Shown piece after piece: positions 1-7,224 of a DNA stretch of 41,393 nt. A program made the position numbers and the translations under genes. How positions within the stretch are numbered: the stretch's first letter is position 1; each line of letters begins with the position of its first letter. This DNA is from Patescibacteria group bacterium (GTDB lineage Bacteria > Patescibacteriota > CPR2 > UBA1875 > CAIMLA01): contig JAQUMB010000006.1 in the NCBI GenBank assembly GCA_028718325.1, forward strand, positions 1 through 41,393, written 5' to 3'. Below the pieces are notes generated by a model, which was given only the letters and a program-made list of their open reading frames with translations, searched no databases and had not been told where the DNA came from.

Positions 1-1118
1 TAAATGGTTCGACCGGTAAAGTCTATGACGGATCCCTTGATGTCAAAGAGCCAGACATCTCCGGAGACTTTGAAAAAGTTATGATTTGGTCAGATAAATT
101 TCGGACTCTCAACGTCCGTACAAATGCTGATACTCCTCATGATACTGCTATGGCAGTGAAGTTTGGAGCTGAAGGTATCGGTCTCTGCCGAACCGAGCAC
201 ATGTTCTTTGATGAGCAAAGAATTTTCTCAATGAGGAAAATGATATTAGCCGATACTATAGATGAAAGAAAAGAAGCATTAATGGATCTCATCCCCTATC
301 AGCGAGAAGATTTTGTTGGGCTTTTTAAAGAGCTCAAAGGCTTACCGGCCACTATCCGGTTACTCGATCCACCTTTACATGAATTTTTGCCAAAAGAAAA
401 AGATGAGATCTCAGAACTCGCCAAAGCAACTGGCAAATCTGTTGCTCAAGTGGAAGAAAAAATTGCCTCATTACACGAAGTCAACCCGATGCTTGGCCAT
501 CGCGGTTGTAGGCTCGGTAATACTTATCCAGAGATTACAGCAATGCAGGCCAGGGCAATCATCGAGGCTGCTTGTTTGGTAGATAAGGCGAATCCAGAAA
601 TTATGATTCCATTGGTTGGTGACGTGAAAGAATTTTTGCTTCAAAAAGAGATAATTGAGACAACTGCTAAGGAAGTGTTTGCTGAACAGGAAAAAGAAGT
701 GAAATACAAAGTTGGAACGATGGTTGAGGTCCCTAGGGGGGCTCTAATGGCGGGAGAAATTGCCAAAGAGGCTGAGTTTTTTTCTTTCGGGACCAATGAC
801 CTTACCCAGATGACTTATGGTTTTTCCCGTGACGATGTCTCAAAATTTCTGCCAAAATATTTGAAACTTGGATTATTGAAAAATGATCCATTTGTTTCTC
901 TTGACCAAGAAGGTGTTGGTCAACTTGTAGCCCTTGCTACCAAAAAAGGGAAAGCGGCTAGAAAAGACATCAAACTTGGTATTTGCGGAGAACATGGGGG
1001 CGATCCAGCATCAATCGATTTCTGTCATCGAGCAGGTCTTTCATATGTTTCCTGCTCACCTTATAGGGTTCCGATCGCTCGACTTGCGGCCGCTCAAGCA
1101 GCACTCAGGAATAAATAA
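1..1118 (+). CDS. ppdK: Pyruvate, phosphate dikinase, C-terminal part (5' end outside window)
   Basis: The reading frame is open from base 3 to the stop and gives about 371 residues, roughly the last 40 percent of a family that is usually near 870-890 residues. It covers the PEP/pyruvate-binding TIM barrel. The visible motifs are GIGLCRTEHMFF near the start, GHRGCRLG, GTMVEVPRGALMA, FFSFGTNDLTQMTYGFSRDD, and the catalytic-cysteine motif GICGEHGGDP near the end. The enzyme interconverts pyruvate, ATP and Pi with PEP, AMP and PPi in the cytosol, and in a fermentative minimal metabolism could run in either direction. The ATG at 81 is internal, because DGS-type sequence upstream is still PPDK. 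It ends just before a strong terminator and faces the minus-strand exporter genes. Confidence 0.96.
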   Translation, partial: NGSTGKVYDGSLDVKEPDISGDFEKVMIWSDKFRTLNVRTNADTPHDTAMAVKFGAEGIGLCRTEHMFFDEQRIFSMRKMILADTIDERKEALMDLIPYQREDFVGLFKELKGLPATIRLLDPPLHEFLPKEKDEISELAKATGKSVAQVEEKIASLHEVNPMLGHRGCRLGNTYPEITAMQARAIIEAACLVDKANPEIMIPLVGDVKEFLLQKEIIETTAKEVFAEQEKEVKYKVGTMVEVPRGALMAGEIAKEAEFFSFGTNDLTQMTYGFSRDDVSKFLPKYLKLGLLKNDPFVSLDQEGVGQLVALATKKGKAARKDIKLGICGEHGGDPASIDFCHRAGLSYVSCSPYRVPIARLAAAQAALRNK

Positions 1119-1125
1119 TTGAGAT

Positions 1126-1153
1126 AAAAAAGAGCCTTGAAAGGCTCTTTTTT
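1126..1153. terminator. Bidirectional intrinsic terminator
   Basis: A-run, then arms GAGCCTT and AAGGCTC with a minimal loop, then a T-run. It is symmetrical, so it can stop both the ppdK transcript and the opposing exporter operon, whose last stop codon is 11 nt away. Confidence 0.9.
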
Positions 1154-1163
1154 AAGATGAATC

Positions 1164-1982
1164 CTACCGAGTAGAATGACGCCGAAACAAATATGTTGCA
1201 AAAGGTATCGAAATGATTAATATCCCAAGACTCCAAAGTACGGCATATAAGGCATGGTGACCCATCGGAGTGCCGACAAGCAATGCCCTTATGGCCTCTA
1301 TTACCTGAGTTACGGGTTGGTTTTCGGCAAAGATTCTTAGTGGTGTAGGCATGTCTTTTGTCGGCACATATGCACTGCTGGCAAAAGTTAAAGGAAAAAT
1401 AAATACAAAACTGATCCACTGCACGGCTTCGATACTTTTGGCAAAGAGTCCTAGAATCGCAGAAAGCCAGGAAAAGGCAAAAGTAAATAATAACAAAATT
1501 CCGATGACCATCAACCATTCAACAAAAGTTGCTGTTGGTCTGAAGCCAACTGCGAGACCAACTAAGATCATAATGATGCTGGAAACGGTATTTCGAACCA
1601 GATCAGCAACTGTATGACCAATCAAAACCGCTGAACTATTCATCGGCAATGACTTGAAACGGTCGATTATTCCTCGATGAAGGTCAGTTGATACTCCAAT
1701 GGCGGTATAAGTGGAACCAAAAGCGGCAGTTTGTACTAATATCCCTGCGACTAAATAATTTACATATGATGTGCCACCAGTTGCGATAGCCCCGCCAAAG
1801 ACGTAGCGGAAAAGTAGCATGAACATAATTGGTTGAAAAGCGACTGAAAGGAGTTGATCGGGATTTTTCGTGATATGTTTGATACTTCGTTCGATAAGAA
1901 CTAAAGAATCACTAACAAACCAGCCAAATTTACTCTTTGTCTCTGGTTTCACATTTCTAGTTAATTCTGCAGTATCAGCCAT
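1164..1982 (-). CDS. ABC-2 type transporter permease, DrrB-like
   Basis: The 272-residue protein has a hydrophilic N-terminus and about six membrane segments (near residues 45-65, 74-95, 118-140, 152-175, 181-205 and 243-263). The signature NQPVTQVIEAIRALL before the last segment is typical of the DrrB/ABC-2 permease family. It would form the membrane channel of an exporter with the ATPase encoded just upstream. The start codon overlaps the ATPase stop by one base (TAATG), so the two are translationally coupled. DrrAB relatives export antibiotics, lipids or glycolipids; nothing in the sequence fixes the substrate. The gene ends close to the bidirectional terminator shared with ppdK. Confidence 0.92.
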   Translation of the reverse strand: MADTAELTRNVKPETKSKFGWFVSDSLVLIERSIKHITKNPDQLLSVAFQPIMFMLLFRYVFGGAIATGGTSYVNYLVAGILVQTAAFGSTYTAIGVSTDLHRGIIDRFKSLPMNSSAVLIGHTVADLVRNTVSSIIMILVGLAVGFRPTATFVEWLMVIGILLLFTFAFSWLSAILGLFAKSIEAVQWISFVFIFPLTFASSAYVPTKDMPTPLRIFAENQPVTQVIEAIRALLVGTPMGHHALYAVLWSLGILIISIPFATYLFRRHSTR

Positions 1983-2971
1983 TACTTCTTCCCCTTTTTA
2001 GGTTCTTTTTCTTCTTCTGCCAGTTCCTCAGCTGTTGCCTGATGGCCGGTCAGCTTCAAAAAAACATCGTCTAGTGTTGGTTTGTGTAGGGACAAGGTGA
2101 CGACGGTAATATTCGATTTTTCAAATTCTTCAAGTAGGGATTTTAATTTTTTTACCCCCTTATCATTGGCAACGCTTAATGTGTATTTCTCCTCGTTTAC
2201 TAATATGGAATCATTACTAATGATTTTTTCAGCCTTTTTCAAGCACTCAAGTGAGTCAAATTCGAACTCAATTCTCTCATTACCAACTTTAGCTTTAAGT
2301 TGATTTGGGGTGCCTTCGGCTATTATCATTCCCCCATCCAAGACAGCGATCCTGTCTGCTAGTTGATCTGCCTCGTCTAAATATTGTGTGGTAAGCAAAA
2401 TCGTTGCGCCTTCTTTTGTAAGATTGTCGATTATCTCCCACATCATAAGCCTGCTCCTCGGGTCTAACCCAGTTGTTGGCTCGTCAAAAAAAAGTATGGG
2501 AGGTGAAGCTATCAAGCTGGAGGCTAGGTCTAACCGCCGACTCATCCCACCGGAATAGGTTTTGGCCGGTCGATTAGCAGCATCTGCCAAATCAAATTTT
2601 TCAAGTAGTTCGGCTGCACGTTTTTTTGTGTCTGGCTTGCTCAAATGGTAGAGATGGCCCATCATCTCGAGATTTTCCCTCCCAGACAAATACTCGTCTA
2701 TTGCAGCATATTGTCCGGTTAGCCCGATGACTCCGCGAACATTATCTGCTTCGTCAACAACATCAAAACCTTCGATGGTTGCTTGACCGGCATCGGGGGT
2801 TAAAAGAGTAGACAATATACGAATGAGGGTTGTTTTCCCGGCTCCATTCGGTCCTAAGAGGGCTACAATACTGCCTCGAGGTATAACAAAATTAATACCT
2901 TTCAACACTTCAAGAGTGCCAAAAGATTTTCTAATATCCTTAATTTCAATTGCATTGCCTCTTTTTGTCAT
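1982..2971 (-). CDS. ABC transporter ATPase, DrrA-like
   Basis: The 329-residue protein carries a complete nucleotide-binding domain: Walker A GPNGAGKT (40-47), signature YSGGMSRR (139-146) and Walker B ILFFDEPT (159-166). The usual switch histidine is replaced by glutamine in TTQYLDEA, which is characteristic of DrrA-type ATPases. A C-terminal extension of about 100 residues follows, ending in a Lys/Glu-rich tail. It energises the DrrB-like permease with which it overlaps by one base. No convincing Shine-Dalgarno precedes the ATG; an extended -10 (TGG TATAAT) lies about 70 nt upstream, next to tRNA-Gln. Confidence 0.95.
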   Translation of the reverse strand: MTKRGNAIEIKDIRKSFGTLEVLKGINFVIPRGSIVALLGPNGAGKTTLIRILSTLLTPDAGQATIEGFDVVDEADNVRGVIGLTGQYAAIDEYLSGRENLEMMGHLYHLSKPDTKKRAAELLEKFDLADAANRPAKTYSGGMSRRLDLASSLIASPPILFFDEPTTGLDPRSRLMMWEIIDNLTKEGATILLTTQYLDEADQLADRIAVLDGGMIIAEGTPNQLKAKVGNERIEFEFDSLECLKKAEKIISNDSILVNEEKYTLSVANDKGVKKLKSLLEEFEKSNITVVTLSLHKPTLDDVFLKLTGHQATAEELAEEEKEPKKGKK

Positions 2972-3039
2972 CTTATCAAGTCCAATAAATTAATTTTGAA
3001 TTAAAAGAAATTAATATTTTTTTGCGATCCTATAGAAAT

Positions 3040-3048
3040 ATTATACCA
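3040..3048 (-). promoter_or_regulatory. Extended -10 promoter for the DrrAB-like operon
   Basis: On the minus strand TGG precedes TATAAT (box at 3040-3045). There is no good -35 at 17 nt, so the extended -10 would carry recognition. It sits directly behind the 3' end of tRNA-Gln and may let the exporter be made independently of tRNA read-through. Confidence 0.5.
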
Positions 3049-3064
3049 AATATTACAAATAAAT

Positions 3065-3139
3065 TGGCTGGGGAGGAGGGACTCGAACCCCCGAATACCG
3101 GGACCAGAACCCGGTGCCTTACCGCTTGGCCACTCCCCA
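3065..3139 (-). tRNA. tRNA-Gln (anticodon CUG)
   Basis: A 75-nt cloverleaf on the minus strand: acceptor TGGGGAG paired with CTCCCCA, T-arm with GGTTCGAGTCC, anticodon stem CCGGG/CCCGG with loop TTCTGGT, giving anticodon CUG. The discriminator is G and the CCA end is encoded. It is almost identical to tRNA-Gln(UUG) at 39444-39518, so the two probably arose by duplication. Confidence 0.97.
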
Positions 3140-3167
3140 TCGGCAAAAAATAGTAATTAACTAAGTT

Positions 3168-3196
3168 ATTTTAGCTCAATTTAGTTGAGGTTTCAA
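3168..3196 (-). promoter_or_regulatory. Promoter of tRNA-Gln(CUG)
   Basis: TTGAAA (3191-3196), a 17-nt spacer and TAAAAT (3168-3173) on the minus strand, starting transcription about 20 nt before the tRNA. The other tRNA-Gln gene has the same boxes and spacing. Confidence 0.8.
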
Positions 3197-3220
3197 TACT
3201 GAACAAAAATGATGTTCAAA

Positions 3221-3257
3221 AGAAAACGGCAGAGTGTGCTATTGCACACTCTGCCGT
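3221..3257 (-). terminator. Intrinsic terminator of the ParB/HhH module
   Basis: A perfect 14-bp stem (3226-3239 with 3244-3257) with loop TATT. On the minus strand it is followed by TTTTCTTTT. The stem begins inside the stop codon of the ParB-like gene. It separates the module from the tRNA-Gln promoter. Confidence 0.92.
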
Positions 3258-4249
3258 CAGGCAGTAAATTGTTTTTTCCTTGTCGCAACAAGAGCGCGTA
3301 GCCGCTTCTCTAGATGAAGTGATTCTAGGAAAAGTCGGACAACAGAGTCGGTCAGAACGGTCTCAGGCATGACCCCTTGCTCTACCGCAGAGATGATATC
3401 ACGTTTGTACTCGATGCCATCTCTGTAATGTGGAGTCTCCTTCTCCAATATATAGCGCACCAAAAGACTAACAGCATCTTCTGCTGTCATTCCTAAATCG
3501 ACGAGCTCGGTCTGGCCTCGTTGCCTATCCATATATGGCTTTAGACAGGCCTTAACAGCTTTTAGCGACCTCGCTTTTCTGGCAGTGATGATCTGGAGTG
3601 CAAATAATTGCTCTCCTTGGTCCTTTAGCCGTGCAATCTCGATGGCTGTCGTATACGAAATTCTGCCGCCCCTGCCGGTCCCCTTTTCCCTTTTCGAGCC
3701 AGCCCCTTGCCTGCGAACCTCCTTCTGTATCAATGGATGGAGATCCTGAATGAACCTAAAGGCGCCTCGAACTTTGGTCTCACTTTTGCCGACCAACTTG
3801 CAGAAAGATCGCATTGACATTTCTTCAAGCTCTGGCGTCCCCATCTTGATTTGCCAGAGCCCGTAAAGGGCTTCTGCTTCTTGTTCGGGGGGAACATTCT
3901 CATGGACATTCTCGGCAACCTGAAGTTGGAAGGCGTCGCTTGTAGTGAGAGATTCAAACATCTTGCAGCTTAAGGTTCTTTTTCGCTTCTTGTTTCTGGT
4001 TTGTTTGTTGAGGTACCTAATTGCCCTCAGGCGTCTTTCGCCGGCAATTAGCTCGTAGCGTCCCTGACGGTGATTAATTAGGGCTTCGTTGATCTGGCCG
4101 TTCGCGCGAATGCTTTCTGCTAATTCGCGAATAGTTGCTTCATTGAAGGTCCTTCTCATCTGGGGCAAAACGATTATCTCTTCAGGATCGAGGTGAAGGA
4201 TAACAAAAGTTTTGCCGTCTAGCTTTCCCCAATTGCAATCAATTGCCAT
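3257..4249 (-). CDS. ParB/Srx-fold nuclease-domain protein
   Basis: The 330-residue protein has a ParB N-terminal domain: NEATIRELAESIRANGQINE (about 36-55), GRYELIAGERRLRAIRYL (63-80) and a VAENVHENVPPEQEAEAL segment, followed by helical DNA-binding-like sequence. It is not the usual chromosomal partition pair, because no parA is adjacent. It has an excellent Shine-Dalgarno (AAGGAGGTGA) that overlaps the upstream stop, so it is translationally coupled to the HhH-GPD-like gene, with only 3 nt between the reading frames. Base composition is richer in G+C than the surroundings (30 of 60 bases in 3361-3420, higher near 3661-3720), which suggests transfer. Possible roles are a sequence-specific DNA-binding regulator or a nuclease of a DNA-modification module; both are inference. 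Confidence 0.85.
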   Translation of the reverse strand: MAIDCNWGKLDGKTFVILHLDPEEIIVLPQMRRTFNEATIRELAESIRANGQINEALINHRQGRYELIAGERRLRAIRYLNKQTRNKKRKRTLSCKMFESLTTSDAFQLQVAENVHENVPPEQEAEALYGLWQIKMGTPELEEMSMRSFCKLVGKSETKVRGAFRFIQDLHPLIQKEVRRQGAGSKREKGTGRGGRISYTTAIEIARLKDQGEQLFALQIITARKARSLKAVKACLKPYMDRQRGQTELVDLGMTAEDAVSLLVRYILEKETPHYRDGIEYKRDIISAVEQGVMPETVLTDSVVRLFLESLHLEKRLRALVATRKKQFTA

Positions 4250-4252
4250 CTT

Positions 4253-5314
4253 TCACCTCCTTCTTATGAGGGGCCTTGAGATTTCTGCAGGTAGAAGAGA
4301 TTGGACTGGACAGATAGCTGTTTTGTCGACAGCGATTTTTCCTTGGATATAATATGGAGCGGATCTAACTACGAGCTTGCAGTATTCTGCCACATGGCAG
4401 ACACCACAAGTTCTGTGATGAGCCTCAATCTGTGCGTCAGTCCAGGTTAGTATGAGGCGAGAAACGGGCGTACTTCTTCCATTCCTTTCGCCGACAATTG
4501 ATTGGAAAGAAGGATGTTCCGAACACATCGATCGACTATAGAGCCAAAGAACGTCACATAGCTTAAGGCTACTAACTCCATGCTCCTTCGAGTAACGATA
4601 CGTCAAATCACGGAGTGTGCCTAGAAGCTTGTCATCGTATCCAAATGTTCCTTCTTTGTCACCATTCGAGCAAGAAAGCTCGACGAAGCCAAGGATAATG
4701 GCCATTCTGATGTTATGGAAGTCAATTGGCAACGAGAAATCAAATGGATCAATTAGATCGCTGGCCATGAGAAAATAAATCAGCAAACTGACCATTTTTT
4801 CTCGAAAACCAGCAAAACCTTTGTCTTTGCCTTTTTTGATTCTGTTGCAAGCCGCTTCCCAAGCTTCCGTCTCGGTTAGCTTGTCGAAATCACAGAAGAG
4901 ATTACGGGGATCTCCATCCCAACGCTCAGCTAGAAGTCTTGAATTGTCGACCCAGAAGCGTGAGTTGAAGTTTTTTGACCACCCTAGGCCAAACTGAGTG
5001 AATACTTGCTTAAGCCAAAGGGGGTCAGTATGCATTGCGACACAAGGATCGAAAAGTGCAGGATGCTCTGAGTACACGAGTCCCAAGGAACGGATGGCTG
5101 TATCAGATTGTATTCCACCCCTCATCCAATAGCAGAGGTTAAAAAGAAACATGGCATGATCTCTACTGCCTAGAACGAGGGTCGGTGGTAGATTCTCTAC
5201 TTCTTGTGGTGGTCTGACGCTCAGTCGATTGTATGGGTACTCATGTGCGTCAAAGGCAGCCACAAGGCGGCCACAGACGCGTTCCATCACGTCGTACCTT
5301 TCCTTGATTTCCAT
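4253..5314 (-). CDS. HhH-GPD superfamily-like protein with C-terminal Cys cluster
   Basis: The 353-residue product has no strong full-length match that I recognise. The middle resembles the helix-hairpin-helix/GPD core of base-excision enzymes: GFAGFREKMVSLL (167-179), then LPIDFHNIRMA (195-205), where D198 sits like the catalytic aspartate of Nth/Ogg proteins. Near the C-terminus C303, C306 and C312 have the C-x2-C-x5-C spacing of the Nth iron-sulfur loop, with another cysteine at 335. The first cysteine of the classical four is missing. Pairing with a ParB-domain gene recalls the HhH-derived pyrophosphorylases of hypermodified-thymine systems, but this is inference. Start ATG 5314 follows AAGGTGAGAAGCC. 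Composition is unlike its neighbours, as for the ParB-like gene. Confidence 0.6.
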   Translation of the reverse strand: MEIKERYDVMERVCGRLVAAFDAHEYPYNRLSVRPPQEVENLPPTLVLGSRDHAMFLFNLCYWMRGGIQSDTAIRSLGLVYSEHPALFDPCVAMHTDPLWLKQVFTQFGLGWSKNFNSRFWVDNSRLLAERWDGDPRNLFCDFDKLTETEAWEAACNRIKKGKDKGFAGFREKMVSLLIYFLMASDLIDPFDFSLPIDFHNIRMAIILGFVELSCSNGDKEGTFGYDDKLLGTLRDLTYRYSKEHGVSSLKLCDVLWLYSRSMCSEHPSFQSIVGERNGRSTPVSRLILTWTDAQIEAHHRTCGVCHVAEYCKLVVRSAPYYIQGKIAVDKTAICPVQSLLPAEISRPLIRRR

Positions 5315-5348
5315 GGCTTCTCACCTTTCACCTTTCATATATAGTTGT

Positions 5349-5421
5349 CAAGTTACTGCCCGTAGGGATTAAAAAAGATCAGGTAAAAACCTAATCCCTC
5401 CCTGTTAAGTAATGTAACTTG
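5349..5421. promoter_or_regulatory. Nested inverted repeat at the promoter of the ParB/HhH module
   Basis: Three nested arms: CAAGTTAC (5349-5356) with GTAACTTG (5414-5421), GGGATTA (5365-5371) with TAATCCC (5392-5398), and AGGT (5381-5384) with ACCT (5389-5392). The outer right arm overlaps the candidate -10 box and the rest lies in the 5' leader. It could be an operator, a leader hairpin or a ParB-type binding site. Confidence 0.6.
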
Positions 5422-5439
5422 TAACAAAGAAATTGTCAA
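5411..5439 (-). promoter_or_regulatory. Promoter of the ParB/HhH module
   Basis: TTGACA (5434-5439), a 17-nt spacer and TACATT (5411-5416) on the minus strand. The -35 is perfect and the -10 matches 4 of 6. It gives a leader of about 90 nt. Confidence 0.6.
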
Positions 5440-5462
5440 AGGAAATCAAAATTCATTTGTTA

Positions 5463-6890
5463 TCAATCGACTATGTGTTTATTTAAAGCAACTAACAATC
5501 TTTTTAATGACTCGTCTTTGCCTAGAACCCATAAAAGCTCAGCCGGTGAAGGGCTTTTGTCTTTGCCCGACAGGGCGACGCGCACAGGCCAGTAAACATC
5601 GGCATTGGTCAGTTGATTTTTATTAACAGTTTTAGACAAAATACTTTCGAAATCCTCAACATTCCCCCATTCGTTACCCTTAAGCTCCGTCAAGCTTGCT
5701 TCCAGACCCTTTCTCGTTGCTTCTGGCGTACTTTTCTTGAATGTAAGCAAGCTAGCCTCATATTTAGTTAAATCGAAGTAAAAATCGCTTATTTCCTTAA
5801 ATTCGGACAAGGTTTTCAGTCTGCTCTGCTCTACAGTCGCAACCCTTTCCAGAAACTCACGATCAACTTTCTGATAGCTAGGATCAAATTCAACCAAACG
5901 ATCCGTTAGGTCTTTTACAGACAGATTTCTAATATAAACACCATTCATCCAGTCTAATCTTTCCAAATCAAAGATAGCTGGCGCTTTGTTTACATCCTCT
6001 ATTCTGAATTTTTCTTTAAGCTCTTCCAGAGAAAAAAATTCTTCAGTTGACCCGCCGCCGGGGTTCCAGCCTAAAAGAACTAAAAAATTAATCATTGTCT
6101 CTGCCAAATACCCCTTTTCCTTATAGTCGAGTATGGCAGTATCACCATGTCTTTTTGATAATTTTTTGTGATCTTTCCCAAGGGTTAAGGGCATATGAGC
6201 GTATTCAGGAGGTTCCCAACCAAAAGCCCTATAAACAAGGATGTATTTTGGTGTTGATGGAACAAACTCTTCGCCACGGACCACCAAGTTAATTCCCATC
6301 TCGTAGTCGTCAATGATATGGGCTAGATTGTATGTAGGCCAACCGTCTGATTTTAAAATAATAAAATCTTCTAAAATATCGGTAGCGATCGTCACTCTGC
6401 CTCGAACCTTATCATGCCAAAAGATTTCCTCCGGAGCATTAGGGATTCGAAAACGTATAACAAAAGACTCTCCTTTCTCTTCTTTCTCTCTAATCTCTGT
6501 CTTAGTTAATCCCAAACATCGACGGTCGTAAATTGGTGGTTTACCGATTTTTTCTTGACTTTGACGTAGGTCATCGAGCCGTTCTTTCGTGCAAAAGCAT
6601 TTATAAGCCAAATCTTTATCTAAAAGTTCCCGCACCTTCCCCTGATACATAGCAAGCCGTTTTGATTGGTAAACTACTTCTCCGTCTGATTTAAGACCTA
6701 GCCAATCAAGGGCTTGATGAATATAGTCAACTGCCTCAGGAACAAATCTCTCTCGATCCGTATCCTCAATTCGCAGAAAGAATTTACCACCGGTTGATTT
6801 AGCGGCCAGATAATCAAAAAGAGCCGTTCGAATGTTCCCAACATGGGCAAGACCGGTCGGACTCGGGGCAAAACGTGTATTATATTTCAT
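5463..6890 (-). CDS. gltX: Glutamyl-tRNA synthetase
   Basis: The 475-residue length is normal for a bacterial GluRS. The HIGH-type motif is PSPTGLAHVGN (9-19) and the KMSKS-type motif is KLSKR (243-247). C98, C100 and C125 match the zinc ligands of the E. coli enzyme in number and spacing, but the fourth ligand (His127) is Gly here. The enzyme charges tRNA-Glu. No GlnRS is visible in the window, so it may also be the non-discriminating type that mischarges tRNA-Gln for an amidotransferase, which is inference from the lineage. The ATG lacks a Shine-Dalgarno. It is preceded by a leader of about 255 nt that starts at its own promoter. Confidence 0.97.
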   Translation of the reverse strand: MKYNTRFAPSPTGLAHVGNIRTALFDYLAAKSTGGKFFLRIEDTDRERFVPEAVDYIHQALDWLGLKSDGEVVYQSKRLAMYQGKVRELLDKDLAYKCFCTKERLDDLRQSQEKIGKPPIYDRRCLGLTKTEIREKEEKGESFVIRFRIPNAPEEIFWHDKVRGRVTIATDILEDFIILKSDGWPTYNLAHIIDDYEMGINLVVRGEEFVPSTPKYILVYRAFGWEPPEYAHMPLTLGKDHKKLSKRHGDTAILDYKEKGYLAETMINFLVLLGWNPGGGSTEEFFSLEELKEKFRIEDVNKAPAIFDLERLDWMNGVYIRNLSVKDLTDRLVEFDPSYQKVDREFLERVATVEQSRLKTLSEFKEISDFYFDLTKYEASLLTFKKSTPEATRKGLEASLTELKGNEWGNVEDFESILSKTVNKNQLTNADVYWPVRVALSGKDKSPSPAELLWVLGKDESLKRLLVALNKHIVD

Positions 6891-6941
6891 AAACTACAGT
6901 TTAGCTTATTATCAGCTTTTTTTAAATAGAACCGGGCAGGG

Positions 6942-7121
6942 CTAGATTATATTTGTTAAGTTTGGTTCTCCCGAGCCACTACATCGTAAACAGTTTTTTT
7001 GAAGATTAAACTTTAGATTTTCGTCACTTGTTTTGAGCGAAATTCTTTTTATTATACAATCGACATCTTCACCACAATTAAAACTGCAATCACGATCTGA
7101 AGAATAGAATTTCAGATTAAT
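6942..7121 (-). CDS. Possible small Cys-rich ORF in the gltX leader, non-canonical start
   Basis: A perfect Shine-Dalgarno (AAGGAGGG, about 7125-7132) and a good promoter precede an open frame of 57 codons from CTG at 7115, or 59 from ATT at 7121. The frame has no ATG, GTG or TTG at all. The product would have five cysteines, as C-x3-C-x5-C in DCSFNCGEDVDC and C-x2-C in NCLRCSGSG, suggesting a metal- or disulfide-binding peptide. It ends 51 nt before gltX. It may be a real gene with a rare start, a decayed gene, or a leader peptide. No homologue is known to me. Confidence 0.35.
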   Translation of the reverse strand: MNLKFYSSDRDCSFNCGEDVDCIIKRISLKTSDENLKFNLQKNCLRCSGSGEPNLTNII

Positions 7122-7152
7122 TTTCCCTCCTTTCGCATTTCACGGAATTCTA

Positions 7153-7182
7153 ATTATAATAAAATTCGCGTATGCATTTCAA
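7153..7182 (-). promoter_or_regulatory. Promoter of the gltX leader
   Basis: TTGAAA (7177-7182), an 18-nt spacer and a perfect TATAAT (7153-7158) on the minus strand, directly after the terminator of the upstream operon. Confidence 0.75.
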
Positions 7183-7186
7183 GACT

Positions 7187-7210
7187 AAAAAATCGACTTT
7201 TGTCAAAGTC
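7187..7210 (-). terminator. Terminator of the mreB-NYN cluster
   Basis: On the minus strand GACTTT, loop GACA, AAAGTC, then a short spacer and TTTTTT. It follows the NYN gene by about 15 nt. Confidence 0.7.
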
Positions 7211-7224
7211 AGTTTTTGTAATAT

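Noticed and set aside
3065-5460. tRNA-Gln(CUG) as integration site of the ParB/HhH module
   Set aside because: The module lies on the 5' side of the tRNA, has no integrase, and I found no second copy of the tRNA 3' end beyond it.
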